64,000 nt of DNA, taken from Janthinobacterium tructae (GTDB lineage Bacteria > Pseudomonadota > Gammaproteobacteria > Burkholderiales > Burkholderiaceae_D). Shown in pieces: positions 41,593 through 50,886 of this stretch (positions are counted from its first letter, which is position 1; every line of letters begins with the position of its first letter). Under the pieces are notes generated by a model that was given only the letters and a program-made list of their open reading frames with translations, was not told the DNA's origin and made no database searches. The stretch lies in the NCBI RefSeq assembly GCF_006517255.1, contig NZ_CP041185.1, forward strand, positions 248,001 through 312,000, written 5' to 3'. Both the position numbers and the translations under genes were made by a program.

Positions 41593-44072
41593 TGCAGCCG
41601 GATTTGCAGCCGGATTTGCCGGCCGGCGTGGCCGCTGCGCGCGCCAGGCTGTTCGAACATGGCGTGTACTTTGCGCCGGTACGCCACCACAGCCCGGCAT
41701 GCGCCCACGCATTGCAGGCCATGTTGCGCGAATTGCGCCCGGCCGCCGTGCTGATCGAAGGGCCGGAAGGCTACACGGACATGCTGCCCTTGCTGCTGGA
41801 CGAACGCACGCGCCCGCCCGTGGCGCTGCTGTGCCAGACGCAGGCGGCAGGCGCAGAGGGCGCACGCACGGCATCGGCGTTTTTCCCGTTTTGCGATTAC
41901 AGCCCGGAATGGGTGGCGCTGCGCGAGGGGGCGGCCGTGCAGGCGCAGCTGGCCTTCATCGACCTGCCGTGGCAGGCGCGCGCGGACACGGCGGATGCGC
42001 ACGATGCCGATGCGCGCAGCCTGATGGCCGAGCGCTACCTGGCCCACAGCCGCTATCTGAACGCCCTGGCCGCGCGCGCCGGCTGCCGCGACCAGGACGA
42101 ACTGTGGGATCACCTGTTCGAGGCGCGCTCGCGCGCGGCGCTGGCGGACTGGCGCAGCGTGTTTGGCGACGTGTTTTCCTACTGCGCCATGGCCCGCCTC
42201 GATTACGAGCCGGCCGTGCTGGAAGCGGAGGGCAGCCTGCCGCGCGAACGTCACATGGCGGCGCATATCGCCCGCTGGCGCAAACAGGTGGACGGCCCCG
42301 TGGTGGCGGTCACCGGCGGCTTTCACACCAGCGCGCTGATCGAACTGCTTGACGCGAATCCCGTACCGGCCGCGCCGGCCGCGCCGGCCACCGCTGGCGC
42401 CAGCTGGCTGATACGCTACAGCTTTGAGCGGCTCGATGCCCTGAATGGCTACGGCGCCGGCATGCCGGCGCCCGCCTACTACCAGGCCGTCTGGGATGCC
42501 CTGCAGTCGCCGGCGCCGGGCGAGCATCAGCTTGCCGTCGCCGTGGATCAGTTGACCAGGCTGGCCCAGGATAGCCGGGCGCGCGGGGTGCAGGAGCGCA
42601 TCTCCACGGCGCAGGTACAGGCGGCGGTGCTGCAGGCAGCCAGGCTGGCGGCCTTGCGCGGCCATGCGGGGCCGGGCCGCCAGGACGTGCTCGACGCCAT
42701 GCGCTCCTGCTTCGTCAAGGGCGCCATCGACGATGGCATGCAAGGCCTGTTCGACGACGTGCGGCGCCAGATGACTGGCAGCCGGCTGGGCGACGTGCCG
42801 CCATCGGCCGGTTCACCGCCGCTGGTGCAAGACGCGCGCGCGGCTGCGCATCGCCACGGCTTGCGCCTCGACGACGGCGACAAGCGGCTGGCGCGGCTGG
42901 ACCTGTACCGCAAGGAACGCCACCGACTGCGCAGCCGCTTCTTTCATCTGATGCAGTATCTGGACACGGACCTGGCGCGCTGGCAGGGCGGCCCCGATTT
43001 CATGGCCGGCAGCCGGCTGGAACTGTTGTTCGAGGAATGGACGTATGCGTGGACGCCGCTGGTCGAAGCGCGTCTGATCGAATTGGCTGCCGATGGCACC
43101 ACCCTGGCCGAGGTGGCGCTGGCGCGGCTGCTGCGCGAAGAGCAGGCGCTGGGCGCCGCGGGCCGGGCCCGTTCGGCCGGCAGCGCCGCTGCCCTGCTGG
43201 TGCGTGCCTGCCAGGTGGGCTTGCATGAACGTTTGCCCGATCTGCTGTCGCTGTTGTCGCGCCATCTCGATGACGATGCCGATTTTACCTCCGTCGTCGC
43301 CTGCGGCCATGCGCTGGTGACCCTGTGGCGCGCGCGCGAGCCGCTGGGCGTGCGCGAGCATCCGGGCGTGCTGGCGCTGATGCGGCGTGTCTGGCCGGCC
43401 GCGCTGTTCCTGCTGCCCGGGCTGGCCGATACGGGCAAGGACGGGGAAGGCGCGCAAGTGGGACAGTTGCTGGCATTGCGTGAATTTGGCCGTGCCGCAC
43501 GCAGCGCCTTGCCGGTGCGGGAGGCTGGCCTGGCTTTCGAGGCCGGCGACCTGCACCGGCGCCTGCAGGCCCTGACGGCGACGCGCACCTGCGCGCCCGG
43601 CATCTGCGGCGCTGCCGCCGCGCTGCTGTTCCTCGATGGCGCCTGGGGTGAACAGGATTTGTCGCGCTTGCTGGAACAGCGCTTCGGCGCCGGCGCCACG
43701 CCGCAGGATGCCGTGCGCTTCCTGTCGGGCCTGATGGCCGCCGCGCCTGAATTGCTGCTGACGCAGCCGGGACTGCGGCGCAGCTTCAATACCCTGGTCG
43801 GCAGATGGGACGAGGCCAGTTTCATCCGGTATCTGCCCGATTTGCGGCTGGCCTTCACGGGCCTGAAGCCGCAGGAGACGAGCGACCTGGCCGAGGCGCT
43901 GGCGGTGCTCAACGGCGCCGCGCCGGACGCCTTGCAGGTCGAATTCCACTACGACGTCAGCGAAGATGAGATGCTGGCAGGCGGCCGCCTGAACGCGGCG
44001 CTGGCCGCCTGCCTGGAGCGCGATGCGCTGTCTGTCTGGCTGGAGCCTTCAACGGAGAAGCCGCATGGCTGA
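41583..44072 (+). CDS. DUF5682 family protein with TraB/TIKI-like motifs
   Basis: An 829-residue cytosolic protein of the DUF5682 family. The N-terminal 260 residues resemble the TraB/TIKI/ChaN superfamily: VRHHSP at 33-38, VLIEGPEGY at 56-64 and, after a helical insert, RERHMAAHIARWR with VVAVTGGFHTSAL near 222-253, which parallels the ER..YM and GAGH motifs of TraB proteins. These His/Glu positions would form a metal-dependent hydrolase site. The remaining 570 residues are helical with no motif I know. It overlaps the AAA gene by 10 bases and the VWA gene by 8, so it is translationally coupled within the five-gene operon. Confidence 0.85.
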   Translation: MAVVQPDLQPDLPAGVAAARARLFEHGVYFAPVRHHSPACAHALQAMLRELRPAAVLIEGPEGYTDMLPLLLDERTRPPVALLCQTQAAGAEGARTASAFFPFCDYSPEWVALREGAAVQAQLAFIDLPWQARADTADAHDADARSLMAERYLAHSRYLNALAARAGCRDQDELWDHLFEARSRAALADWRSVFGDVFSYCAMARLDYEPAVLEAEGSLPRERHMAAHIARWRKQVDGPVVAVTGGFHTSALIELLDANPVPAAPAAPATAGASWLIRYSFERLDALNGYGAGMPAPAYYQAVWDALQSPAPGEHQLAVAVDQLTRLAQDSRARGVQERISTAQVQAAVLQAARLAALRGHAGPGRQDVLDAMRSCFVKGAIDDGMQGLFDDVRRQMTGSRLGDVPPSAGSPPLVQDARAAAHRHGLRLDDGDKRLARLDLYRKERHRLRSRFFHLMQYLDTDLARWQGGPDFMAGSRLELLFEEWTYAWTPLVEARLIELAADGTTLAEVALARLLREEQALGAAGRARSAGSAAALLVRACQVGLHERLPDLLSLLSRHLDDDADFTSVVACGHALVTLWRAREPLGVREHPGVLALMRRVWPAALFLLPGLADTGKDGEGAQVGQLLALREFGRAARSALPVREAGLAFEAGDLHRRLQALTATRTCAPGICGAAAALLFLDGAWGEQDLSRLLEQRFGAGATPQDAVRFLSGLMAAAPELLLTQPGLRRSFNTLVGRWDEASFIRYLPDLRLAFTGLKPQETSDLAEALAVLNGAAPDALQVEFHYDVSEDEMLAGGRLNAALAACLERDALSVWLEPSTEKPHG

Positions 44073-45198
44073 GAATCTGCATCATCAGGAAATGCTGCGC
44101 CGCTGGCGCCTGATGCTGGGACGCTACGCGCAGCCGCTGCAAACCGAAGCCTGGTCCGCCAACGATGGCCGGCTCGATGCCAGCCTCGATTATCTGTATG
44201 GCCGCGAGTATGAGCGCAAGGGCATGCTGCGCGCCGGCGGTGGCGGTTCGCTGGACCCCAGCCAGCTGCGCGCCATCGACTGGCTGGCGCAGGCGCGCAA
44301 GCTGTTTCCGCAGGATGTGTACGAGCGCGTGCAGGGCCACGCGATCGAACGCTATGAATTGAGCGGCCTGCTGCGCGACCCTGCCGTGCTGGCCAGCCTG
44401 GAGCCGAATCAGGCGCTGGCGCGCGCCCTGATCGGCATGCGTGGGCGGCTCGGCGCGGACATGCATGACGCGGTGCGCGCCGTGATACGCCACGTGGTCG
44501 AGGAAATCACCGAGCGCCTGCGCAAGGATTTCGTCAACGCGGTGGTGGGGCGGCGCAACCGCTTTCGCCGCACGCAGATGAAGAGCGCGCAGAACTTCGA
44601 TTGGCGCGCCACCATTGCCGCCAACCTGAAACACTATGATCTGGCCAGCCGCCGCCTGCTGATGGCGCGGCCCGTCTTCAACGCGCGCGTCAAGCGCAGT
44701 CTGCCGTGGGACGTCATCCTGTGCGTCGACCAGAGCGCCTCGATGATGGATTCGGTGATCTATGCGGCCGTGGTGGCCGGCATCCTGTCCGGCCTGCCGG
44801 CCGTGAATGTGCGGCTGGTGGTGTTCGACACCAGCGTGGTGGACCTGACGCACCTGGCCGCCGACCCGGTCGAGGTGCTGCTGACGGTGCAGCTGGGTGG
44901 TGGCACGAATATCGGCCGCGCGGTGCAGTACTGCGAGCAGCTGGTGAGCAATCCGCAGCGCACGGTACTGGCCCTGATCAGCGATTTCGAGGAGGGGGCG
45001 CCGCCAGGGCCGCTGCTGGCGGCGCTCAAGCGCATGGCCGAGTCGCGCGTCACCCTGCTGGGCCTGGCCGCGCTCGACGCGCGCGCACAGCCTGTGTATG
45101 ACCACGGCATGGCGCAGCGCCTGGCGGATCAGGGCATGCACGTGGCGGCACTGACGCCACAGCACTTTGCCGAATGGCTGGCCGGGGTGATGGGATGA
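44065..45198 (+). CDS. VWA-domain protein, partner of the MoxR ATPase
   Basis: A 377-residue cytosolic protein. The N-terminal 200 residues are helical and basic; the C-terminal part is a von Willebrand A domain with an intact metal-ion-dependent adhesion site: DQSAS (222-226), Thr281 in GGGTNIG and Asp307 in LISDFEEG. MoxR ATPases commonly use such proteins as adaptors (RavA with ViaA). ACGGAG precedes the ATG at 44065. It overlaps DUF5682 upstream by 8 bases and the SWIM gene downstream by 4. Confidence 0.92.
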   Translation: MAENLHHQEMLRRWRLMLGRYAQPLQTEAWSANDGRLDASLDYLYGREYERKGMLRAGGGGSLDPSQLRAIDWLAQARKLFPQDVYERVQGHAIERYELSGLLRDPAVLASLEPNQALARALIGMRGRLGADMHDAVRAVIRHVVEEITERLRKDFVNAVVGRRNRFRRTQMKSAQNFDWRATIAANLKHYDLASRRLLMARPVFNARVKRSLPWDVILCVDQSASMMDSVIYAAVVAGILSGLPAVNVRLVVFDTSVVDLTHLAADPVEVLLTVQLGGGTNIGRAVQYCEQLVSNPQRTVLALISDFEEGAPPGPLLAALKRMAESRVTLLGLAALDARAQPVYDHGMAQRLADQGMHVAALTPQHFAEWLAGVMG

Positions 45199-47225
45199 GC
45201 TGGCACGCCGTGTACCGCAGCTTTGACGACGACAGCCTGGCGACGCTGGCCAACGCGGGCCTGCTGCGCCGCGCCCTGAAAGATATCGAGGCGGGCAAGG
45301 TAGGCTGGCAGGATGACGTGGGCGGCGCCCTGGTCGCCGACGGCCAGCGGGTGCTGCTCGATGCGGGAGGGCCGCAGAAGGGCCGCTGCGATTGCCCGGC
45401 GCCCGGCATGTGCAAGCATATCCTGGCCGCTGCCGTGTGGCTGCGCGAACTGCCGCAGGGGAGTGGACAAGACAGTGGACAGGACAGTGCGCAGGAGGTG
45501 TCGCCGGCCGGCGTGCTGGATGAGGTGCTGGCGCTCGACAGCGCGACCGTCTGCAAGCAGGCGGGCAAGCCGGCGGTGCGCCAGGCGCTGGCCTGGCTGG
45601 CGCAAGGCGACCAGGCGGACGTCACCATCGTCAACGCCAGGCTGCAGATCGAGCTGCCCCTGTTGAAGCTGGGCTGCAGCTATCTGCGCGGCGCCGGTGT
45701 GGACGCCATGGTGTCCGATACCCCGGCCGCCTTGCGCAAGGCGCTGCACCTGTATGCGCTGGCCTGCGTCTGGCGCAAGCATGGCCAGGACTTTGCCTGG
45801 CCGGACGGCGCCGTGACGGCGCCCGCCGCCGCAGCGCCCGGGATGAGTACATCCGAGCTGGTGTTCCTGGCACAGGTGCGGCGGCTGCTCGGTGAGCTGT
45901 ACGACAATGGCCTGTCGCATGCCAGCGCGATTGCCGCCGGCCAGTTGCGCGCGCTGACCATGTCGGCGCGTAGTGAAAACCTGCCCCGTCTTGCCGCCCT
46001 GTTGCGTGGCTTGGGCGGTACGCTGGACTTGCTCGTGCGGCGCGATTACCACGCCAGCGAGCGCCAGGCATTCGAGGAGATGGCGACCATCGGCGCCTTG
46101 TGCGCGGCGTTCGAACACGCGCCTGGCCCGCTCTTGCAGCGCTTGCGCGGACAGGCGCGGCGCAGTTTTGATGCGGCCGGCGACGCGCCCATCGACCTGC
46201 TGCCGCTGGGCGCGTATTGGTGGGAAACGCGCGGCGGCGCGCATGGCCTGACCTTGTCGTTCTGGCAGCATGCCGAGGGGGGCGAGGGGCGGATCGTGCA
46301 GGCGGTGCTGGCGCGGCCCGACGCCAGCGACCGCTCGTTTACGCGCGAATCGGCATGGGATGCGGGCAGCCTGTGGACGGGCGCCGGCAGCGCCCGGCAT
46401 ATGTGCGGGGCGAGCTGGCAGTTGGCAGGCGCGTCCCTGGCTGACGATGGGCGGCTTGCCATGGACAGCGGGGTTCGCGCCAGTGCGGCGCCGCTGTGGG
46501 CGCTCGACGATGCGCGCTGGCAGAGTCTGGGTTTCAGCGACTGGACGGCGCTGGCCGCTTTCATGAGCGGTAACGTCGGCTTGACGCCGGAGCCCGTCGA
46601 TTGCGTGGTGCTGCGTCCGGCGGCCGTGGCGCGGCCGCAGCTCGACGAAGTGGGGCAGCGGCTCGATTGGCAAGTGTTCGACGCCTGTGGCGCCGCCCTG
46701 GACTTGCAGATTCCGGCACTGCCGGCGCTGCGTCCGCGCATCACGCGGTTGCAGGCGGCCGTGGCCGATGGCGCCGATATCCGGGCCGTGCTGGCCAGCC
46801 GCGCGCGTGGCGAGCCAGGTGGCTGGCAGCCGGTGGCGCTGCTCATCGCCAAGGATGGCAAGCTGCGCGTGGTGTCGCTCGATTTCGAGATCGACGCAGG
46901 CAAGCTGCCGTCGGCGCTGGCGCGTTTTTTCAAGAGCCTGGGGGGCGCCAGCCTGGCGTCATCGGTGCCGCAGCAAAGCTCGGCGGCAGCGCGGGTGCTG
47001 GCCCAGGTGCTCGATCTTCTCGCACTGCAGGCGCGTAGTGGCCGGCCACGGCTGGAAGCCGAGCTGGCTGGCGAACTGGCGCGGCACGGCGCCACCTTGC
47101 GCGCGCTGGGCCTGGATTTGCCGGCCGGCCTGCTGGCGGCCTACGTCAGCACGCCGCGCGCGGCGCAAGCCTTGCGCCTGGCGTACGTCTGCACGACGTG
47201 CCTCGCGCTGGAGGCTGCCGGGTAG
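45195..47225 (+). CDS. SWIM zinc-finger protein
   Basis: A 676-residue cytosolic protein with a SWIM-type zinc finger near the N-terminus: C65-x-C67-x5-C73-x-H75 in GRCDCPAPGMCKHILAAAVW. SWIM fingers bind DNA or protein. The remaining 600 residues are a large Ala/Leu-rich mixed fold with no other motif I recognise. It starts within the VWA stop (ATGA overlap) and is the last gene of the operon, ending 13 bases from the convergent DUF1090 gene. SWIM proteins recur beside MoxR-VWA pairs, so it is probably part of the same complex. Confidence 0.88.
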   Translation: MSWHAVYRSFDDDSLATLANAGLLRRALKDIEAGKVGWQDDVGGALVADGQRVLLDAGGPQKGRCDCPAPGMCKHILAAAVWLRELPQGSGQDSGQDSAQEVSPAGVLDEVLALDSATVCKQAGKPAVRQALAWLAQGDQADVTIVNARLQIELPLLKLGCSYLRGAGVDAMVSDTPAALRKALHLYALACVWRKHGQDFAWPDGAVTAPAAAAPGMSTSELVFLAQVRRLLGELYDNGLSHASAIAAGQLRALTMSARSENLPRLAALLRGLGGTLDLLVRRDYHASERQAFEEMATIGALCAAFEHAPGPLLQRLRGQARRSFDAAGDAPIDLLPLGAYWWETRGGAHGLTLSFWQHAEGGEGRIVQAVLARPDASDRSFTRESAWDAGSLWTGAGSARHMCGASWQLAGASLADDGRLAMDSGVRASAAPLWALDDARWQSLGFSDWTALAAFMSGNVGLTPEPVDCVVLRPAAVARPQLDEVGQRLDWQVFDACGAALDLQIPALPALRPRITRLQAAVADGADIRAVLASRARGEPGGWQPVALLIAKDGKLRVVSLDFEIDAGKLPSALARFFKSLGGASLASSVPQQSSAAARVLAQVLDLLALQARSGRPRLEAELAGELARHGATLRALGLDLPAGLLAAYVSTPRAAQALRLAYVCTTCLALEAAG

Positions 47226-47238
47226 CCGCGGCTTGCCG

Positions 47239-47628
47239 TCACGGCTGCTGCGCCTGCAGGGCGGCCAGTTCCGCCCTGGCTTTTTCCAGCTTGCCTTCCA
47301 GCTTGGCGATTTTCTTCGGCTCTTTATTTGCTTCCTGGGCCAGGCGCAGCGAACGCTCCGTCTGGTTCACTTTCGCCTGCGCCTTCAGCACCTTCTTGTT
47401 GTGGCGTTCGATCAGGGTGCTGTCGCGGCAGTGGGCGTTGACTTCGTCGAGCGCGCGTGTCAGGCCCGCGACCTTGTCGGACAGACCCTGTTCCTGCGCT
47501 TGGCGTAATTCGCTGCGGATGCTTTCGCGCTTGGCGGCGCAGCCGGCCAGCTGGGTGTCTGCGGCGCTGGCGCCCACGGAGGCTGCGGCGAGCAGCAGGG
47601 TCAAGGCGGTGGTGGCGAGGCGGTTCAT
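47239..47628 (-). CDS. DUF1090 family periplasmic protein (YqjC-like)
   Basis: A 129-residue periplasmic protein of the DUF1090 family (E. coli YqjC). A signal peptide ends at GASAAD near residue 23. The mature part is a coiled coil with two conserved cysteines (AGCAAKRESIRSEL and EVNAHCRDSTLIERHNKKVL), likely a disulfide pair. AGGA lies 5 nt upstream of the ATG at 47628. The frame stays open upstream without sense. Function is unknown. Confidence 0.88.
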   Translation of the reverse strand: MNRLATTALTLLLAAASVGASAADTQLAGCAAKRESIRSELRQAQEQGLSDKVAGLTRALDEVNAHCRDSTLIERHNKKVLKAQAKVNQTERSLRLAQEANKEPKKIAKLEGKLEKARAELAALQAQQP

Positions 47629-47762
47629 GATGTTCCTGTCTAAGTGGTGAGCCCGTGCAATGTAAGCCTGCCAACGCCCCCTGTCAAACTTCTCCTGCCG
47701 TGCGCGCCTTTCTGGCGAGCCATCGGCTACCATGCATGTTTTCCTCTTCCCGACTCCGCCGC

Positions 47763-48605
47763 ATGCCCAGGAAATTACTCTTGCTGATCCCTTTACTATT
47801 GCCGCTGCCTGTTGTGGCGCAAACCTCGCCCACCTTGCTCGATCTGCAACTGATCGCCATCAAGGCAAGGGCCGGTGTGACGACCCATAGCCCGGAAAGC
47901 ATCGCCGAGTTTGTCGAGACCCGGCGTGCGGCCGAAGGCGGCGACGTGGAGGCGCAGCTGGAACTGGCGCGCATGCTGCAGCTGGGCGTCGGCGCGCCGC
48001 AAAGCACGGCGCAGTCGATGGCCTGGGTGCGCAAGTCGGCCGAAGGCGGCTATGCGCCGGCGCAAGCGGCTTTGGGGCTGGCCTATACCGTAGGCGGCAA
48101 GGTGCCCATCGACCGCGTGCAGGGCGAATACTGGTTGCGCCAGGGCGTGGCGCAGGGCGATGCACTGGCGCAGACCATTTTGGCGCTGGAATTCATCGAT
48201 GGCGCCAGCAGTGCCGAAGAGCAGGCGCTGGCCATCATCTGGCTGAAGGCGGCGGCGAACGAGCAGCACTTTGTTCCTGCCTATAACGCGCTCGGCGAGC
48301 ATCTGATGCGGTCGGCCACGGACGATGCACAGCGCATCGATGCCTTCGCCTGGTATCAACGATCGGCGCGTGAAAAGCAGCCTGCCGGCATGCGCAACCT
48401 GGCCCGCGCGCACGAGCTGGGCCTGGGCGTGAAACAGTCGGACAAGCTGGCCCTGGTCTGGTACGAGCGGGCCGCATGGAGCGGCGACTTGCCCGCCATG
48501 CGGCGCATGCTCGACGTGTATGCCAAGGGCGGACTGGGACAAGCGGTAAATGCCGAAGACGCCGCCGAATGGCGCGCCAAGCTGGCGGAAAGGGAAAAGA
48601 AATGA
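47763..48605 (+). CDS. Secreted Sel1-repeat protein
   Basis: A 280-residue exported protein made of Sel1-like repeats, the TPR relative that mediates protein contacts. The signal peptide is clear (KLLLLIPLLLPLPVVAQ). Repeats include EAQLELARMLQLGVGAPQ, SMAWVRKSAEGGYAPAQAAL and LALVWYERAAWSGDLPAMRR. The start at 47763 puts the signal peptide at the N-terminus; an ATG at 47736 is the alternative. It overlaps the next gene by 4 bases, and that gene is a paralogue. Confidence 0.88.
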   Translation: MPRKLLLLIPLLLPLPVVAQTSPTLLDLQLIAIKARAGVTTHSPESIAEFVETRRAAEGGDVEAQLELARMLQLGVGAPQSTAQSMAWVRKSAEGGYAPAQAALGLAYTVGGKVPIDRVQGEYWLRQGVAQGDALAQTILALEFIDGASSAEEQALAIIWLKAAANEQHFVPAYNALGEHLMRSATDDAQRIDAFAWYQRSAREKQPAGMRNLARAHELGLGVKQSDKLALVWYERAAWSGDLPAMRRMLDVYAKGGLGQAVNAEDAAEWRAKLAEREKK

Positions 48606-49603
48606 GAACCATCCTGTGTATATTCACCCTGGCGCTGGCGCAGAGCGTGCTGGCGCAGCCAGTGTCCCTTCCCGTGCCGCGCCAGCATCCGGCGCTGGCC
48701 GAATTCGATATGTCCGGTCTCGACGCCATGCGCGCCAGGGTGCGGGCCGTGATCAACCGCCCGGCCGACCTGTCGCCAGACAAGGTCGTCGCCTTCGACA
48801 AGGCACGCCGCGCGGCGGAAGCGGGCGACACGGCCGCCCAGCTGGACCTGGCGCAGATGCTGCACGGCGGCGAGGGCACGCCGCGTGACGTCGACGCCGG
48901 CCTGGCGTGGATGCGGAAATCGGCCGAAGGCGGTTATGGCCCGGCGCAGGCATTCCTGGGCGTGGCCTATACGCTGGGACAGGGCATGGCCATCGACCGC
49001 AAGCTGGGCGAATACTGGTCGCGCAAGGGCGCCGCGCAAGGTGTGGAACTGGCCAACTTCACCGTGGCCATGCACTTTGAAAACATTCACAGCAGTCCGG
49101 AAGAACAGGCGCACGCACTGCACTGGCTGAAGTTTTACGCCGAAAATGGCTTCATTCCCGCCTACAATGAAATCGGCTACCGCCTGATGATGACGGCGCA
49201 GGAAGAGGCGCAGCGCAAGGAAGCGTTCGGCTGGTACATGCGGGCGGCCAAGGCGCTCGATCCGCCCGGCTTGAACAATGTCGCTTACTCGTATGAAGTG
49301 GGGCAGGGCGTGCCGCAGAGCGACGAGGCGGCTTTGGGCTGGTATGAAATGGCGGCCATCGCCAAGAGTCCACCGGGCCAGACGGGTTTCGCGCGCCTGC
49401 TGGAGCAGGGCCGTGGCGGCCCCACCCGCCAAGGACCGGCGCCCAAGCCCTTCGCGCTGTACCTGCTGGCGGCGAAGCAGGGCGATGTGGAAGCCATCGA
49501 ACGGCTGGTCAAGGTGTACGATAAGGGCGAACTGGAACAGGCGGCCGACCCTGCCCAGGCGGCACTGTGGCGCGAAAAGCTCAGGCTGGCCAAGACTCAT
49601 TGA
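48602..49603 (+). CDS. Secreted Sel1-repeat protein, paralogue of the preceding gene
   Basis: A 333-residue exported Sel1-repeat protein with a signal peptide ending at SVLAQ near residue 19. Its repeats (TAAQLDLAQMLHGGEGTPRD, GLAWMRKSAEGGYGPAQAFL, GWYMRAAKALDPPGLNNVAY) align with those of the upstream protein, so the pair arose by tandem duplication. The ATGA overlap couples them. They may act together as a periplasmic scaffold. No partner can be named. Confidence 0.88.
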   Translation: MRTILCIFTLALAQSVLAQPVSLPVPRQHPALAEFDMSGLDAMRARVRAVINRPADLSPDKVVAFDKARRAAEAGDTAAQLDLAQMLHGGEGTPRDVDAGLAWMRKSAEGGYGPAQAFLGVAYTLGQGMAIDRKLGEYWSRKGAAQGVELANFTVAMHFENIHSSPEEQAHALHWLKFYAENGFIPAYNEIGYRLMMTAQEEAQRKEAFGWYMRAAKALDPPGLNNVAYSYEVGQGVPQSDEAALGWYEMAAIAKSPPGQTGFARLLEQGRGGPTRQGPAPKPFALYLLAAKQGDVEAIERLVKVYDKGELEQAADPAQAALWREKLRLAKTH

Positions 49604-49639
49604 GAGGGCATGACGGAGTGGATACGGCATGCTATCATC

Positions 49640-49657
49640 ATTGTTATCGATAACAAT
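49640..49657. promoter_or_regulatory. Perfect 18-bp palindrome, probable LacI-type operator
   Basis: ATTGTTATCGATAACAAT is an exact palindrome centred on CG, the size and symmetry of LacI-family operators. It ends 14 bases before the isomerase start, where a bound repressor would block initiation. A LacI-family gene lies in the same locus at 53699. Confidence 0.75.
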
Positions 49658-49671
49658 ATCATGAGAGACCA

Positions 49672-50886
49672 ATGAATCCCGATTTCCGCTCCAGGGCAAT
49701 GCTCGAAAAGCACATCCTGCACACGATGCACTTTTATCACCCGCGCGCCATCGATGCGAGCGGCGGCTTTTATCACTTCTTCCTCGACGACGGCACGGTG
49801 TACGACGCGGCCACGCGGCATCTGGTCAGCAGCACGCGCTTCATCTTCAATTACGCCATGGCTTACCGCCGTTTCGGCGATGACGATTACCAGGCGGCCC
49901 TGCGCCACGGCGTGGCCTTCCTGCGCGACGTGCACCGCGACCCTGCCACGGGCGGCTACGCCTGGCAACTGAAATGGCAAGACGGCGTCAAGACGGTGGA
50001 AGACGGCGCCAACCACTGTTACGGCCTGGCCTTCGTGCTGCTGGCGTATGCGCACGCCTTGCAGGCGGGCATGTCGGAAGCGCGCACGTATCTGGACGAA
50101 ACGTTTGAACTGATGGAACAGCGCTTCTGGCTGCCAGAACACGGCCTGTATGCGGACGTGGCCAGTGCCGACTGGGCGACGCTGGACGGCTACCGGGGCC
50201 AGAACGCCAACATGCATGCCTGCGAAGCCATGCTGGCCGCGTTCGAGGCGACGGGCGAAGCGCGCTATCTGCACCGCGCCGAGACGCTGGCGCACAACAT
50301 CACGGTGCGCCAGGCGGGTCTGGCGAACGGCATGATCTGGGAGCACTACACGCCCGACTGGGCTATCGACTGGGATTACAACCTGCACGACAAGAGCAAT
50401 ATCTTCCGTCCCTGGGGCTACCAGCCCGGCCACTTCACGGAGTGGGCCAAGCTGCTGCTGATCATGGAGCGCCACAGCCGGTTCATGGCCGGTCCGTCGG
50501 ACTGGCTGCTGCCGCGCGCGCGCGCCCTGTACGACACGGCCCTGGCCAAGGCCTGGGATGGCGCGCATGGCGGCATCCATTACGGTTTCGGCCCGCACGA
50601 TGAAATCTGCGATGGCGACAAATACTTTTGGGTGCAGGCGGAAAGCTTCGCCGCCGCCGCCGTGCTGGCCGCGCGCACGGGCGACGACGCCTATTGGCGC
50701 AGCTACGACAAGATCTGGGATTACAGCTGGACGCACTTCGTCGACCACGAACACGGCGCCTGGTACCGCATTTTGACGCCCGAGAATCAAAAAATCAGCA
50801 ACGAGAAAAGCCCTGCCGGCAAGGTCGATTACCACACCATGGGCGCCTGCCATGAAGTGCTGAACGTGCTCAAAGGTGCAGCATGA
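49672..50886 (+). CDS. AGE-family aldose-ketose isomerase / epimerase (mannose isomerase-like)
   Basis: A 404-residue cytosolic (alpha/alpha)6-barrel enzyme of the N-acylglucosamine 2-epimerase family. Conserved His/Glu/Arg residues line the expected active site: GGFYHFFLDDG, STRFIFNYAMAYR, QNANMHACEAMLAAFEA, WGYQPGHFTEWAKLLL and KVDYHTMGACHEV. Family members include N-acyl-glucosamine epimerases, cellobiose epimerase and mannose/aldose isomerases (YihS, ManI); the RQNANMH/HTMGACHE spelling and the kinase next door favour a mannose-to-fructose isomerase. It overlaps the PfkB kinase by 4 bases and has a palindromic operator just upstream. Confidence 0.88.
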   Translation: MNPDFRSRAMLEKHILHTMHFYHPRAIDASGGFYHFFLDDGTVYDAATRHLVSSTRFIFNYAMAYRRFGDDDYQAALRHGVAFLRDVHRDPATGGYAWQLKWQDGVKTVEDGANHCYGLAFVLLAYAHALQAGMSEARTYLDETFELMEQRFWLPEHGLYADVASADWATLDGYRGQNANMHACEAMLAAFEATGEARYLHRAETLAHNITVRQAGLANGMIWEHYTPDWAIDWDYNLHDKSNIFRPWGYQPGHFTEWAKLLLIMERHSRFMAGPSDWLLPRARALYDTALAKAWDGAHGGIHYGFGPHDEICDGDKYFWVQAESFAAAAVLAARTGDDAYWRSYDKIWDYSWTHFVDHEHGAWYRILTPENQKISNEKSPAGKVDYHTMGACHEVLNVLKGAA

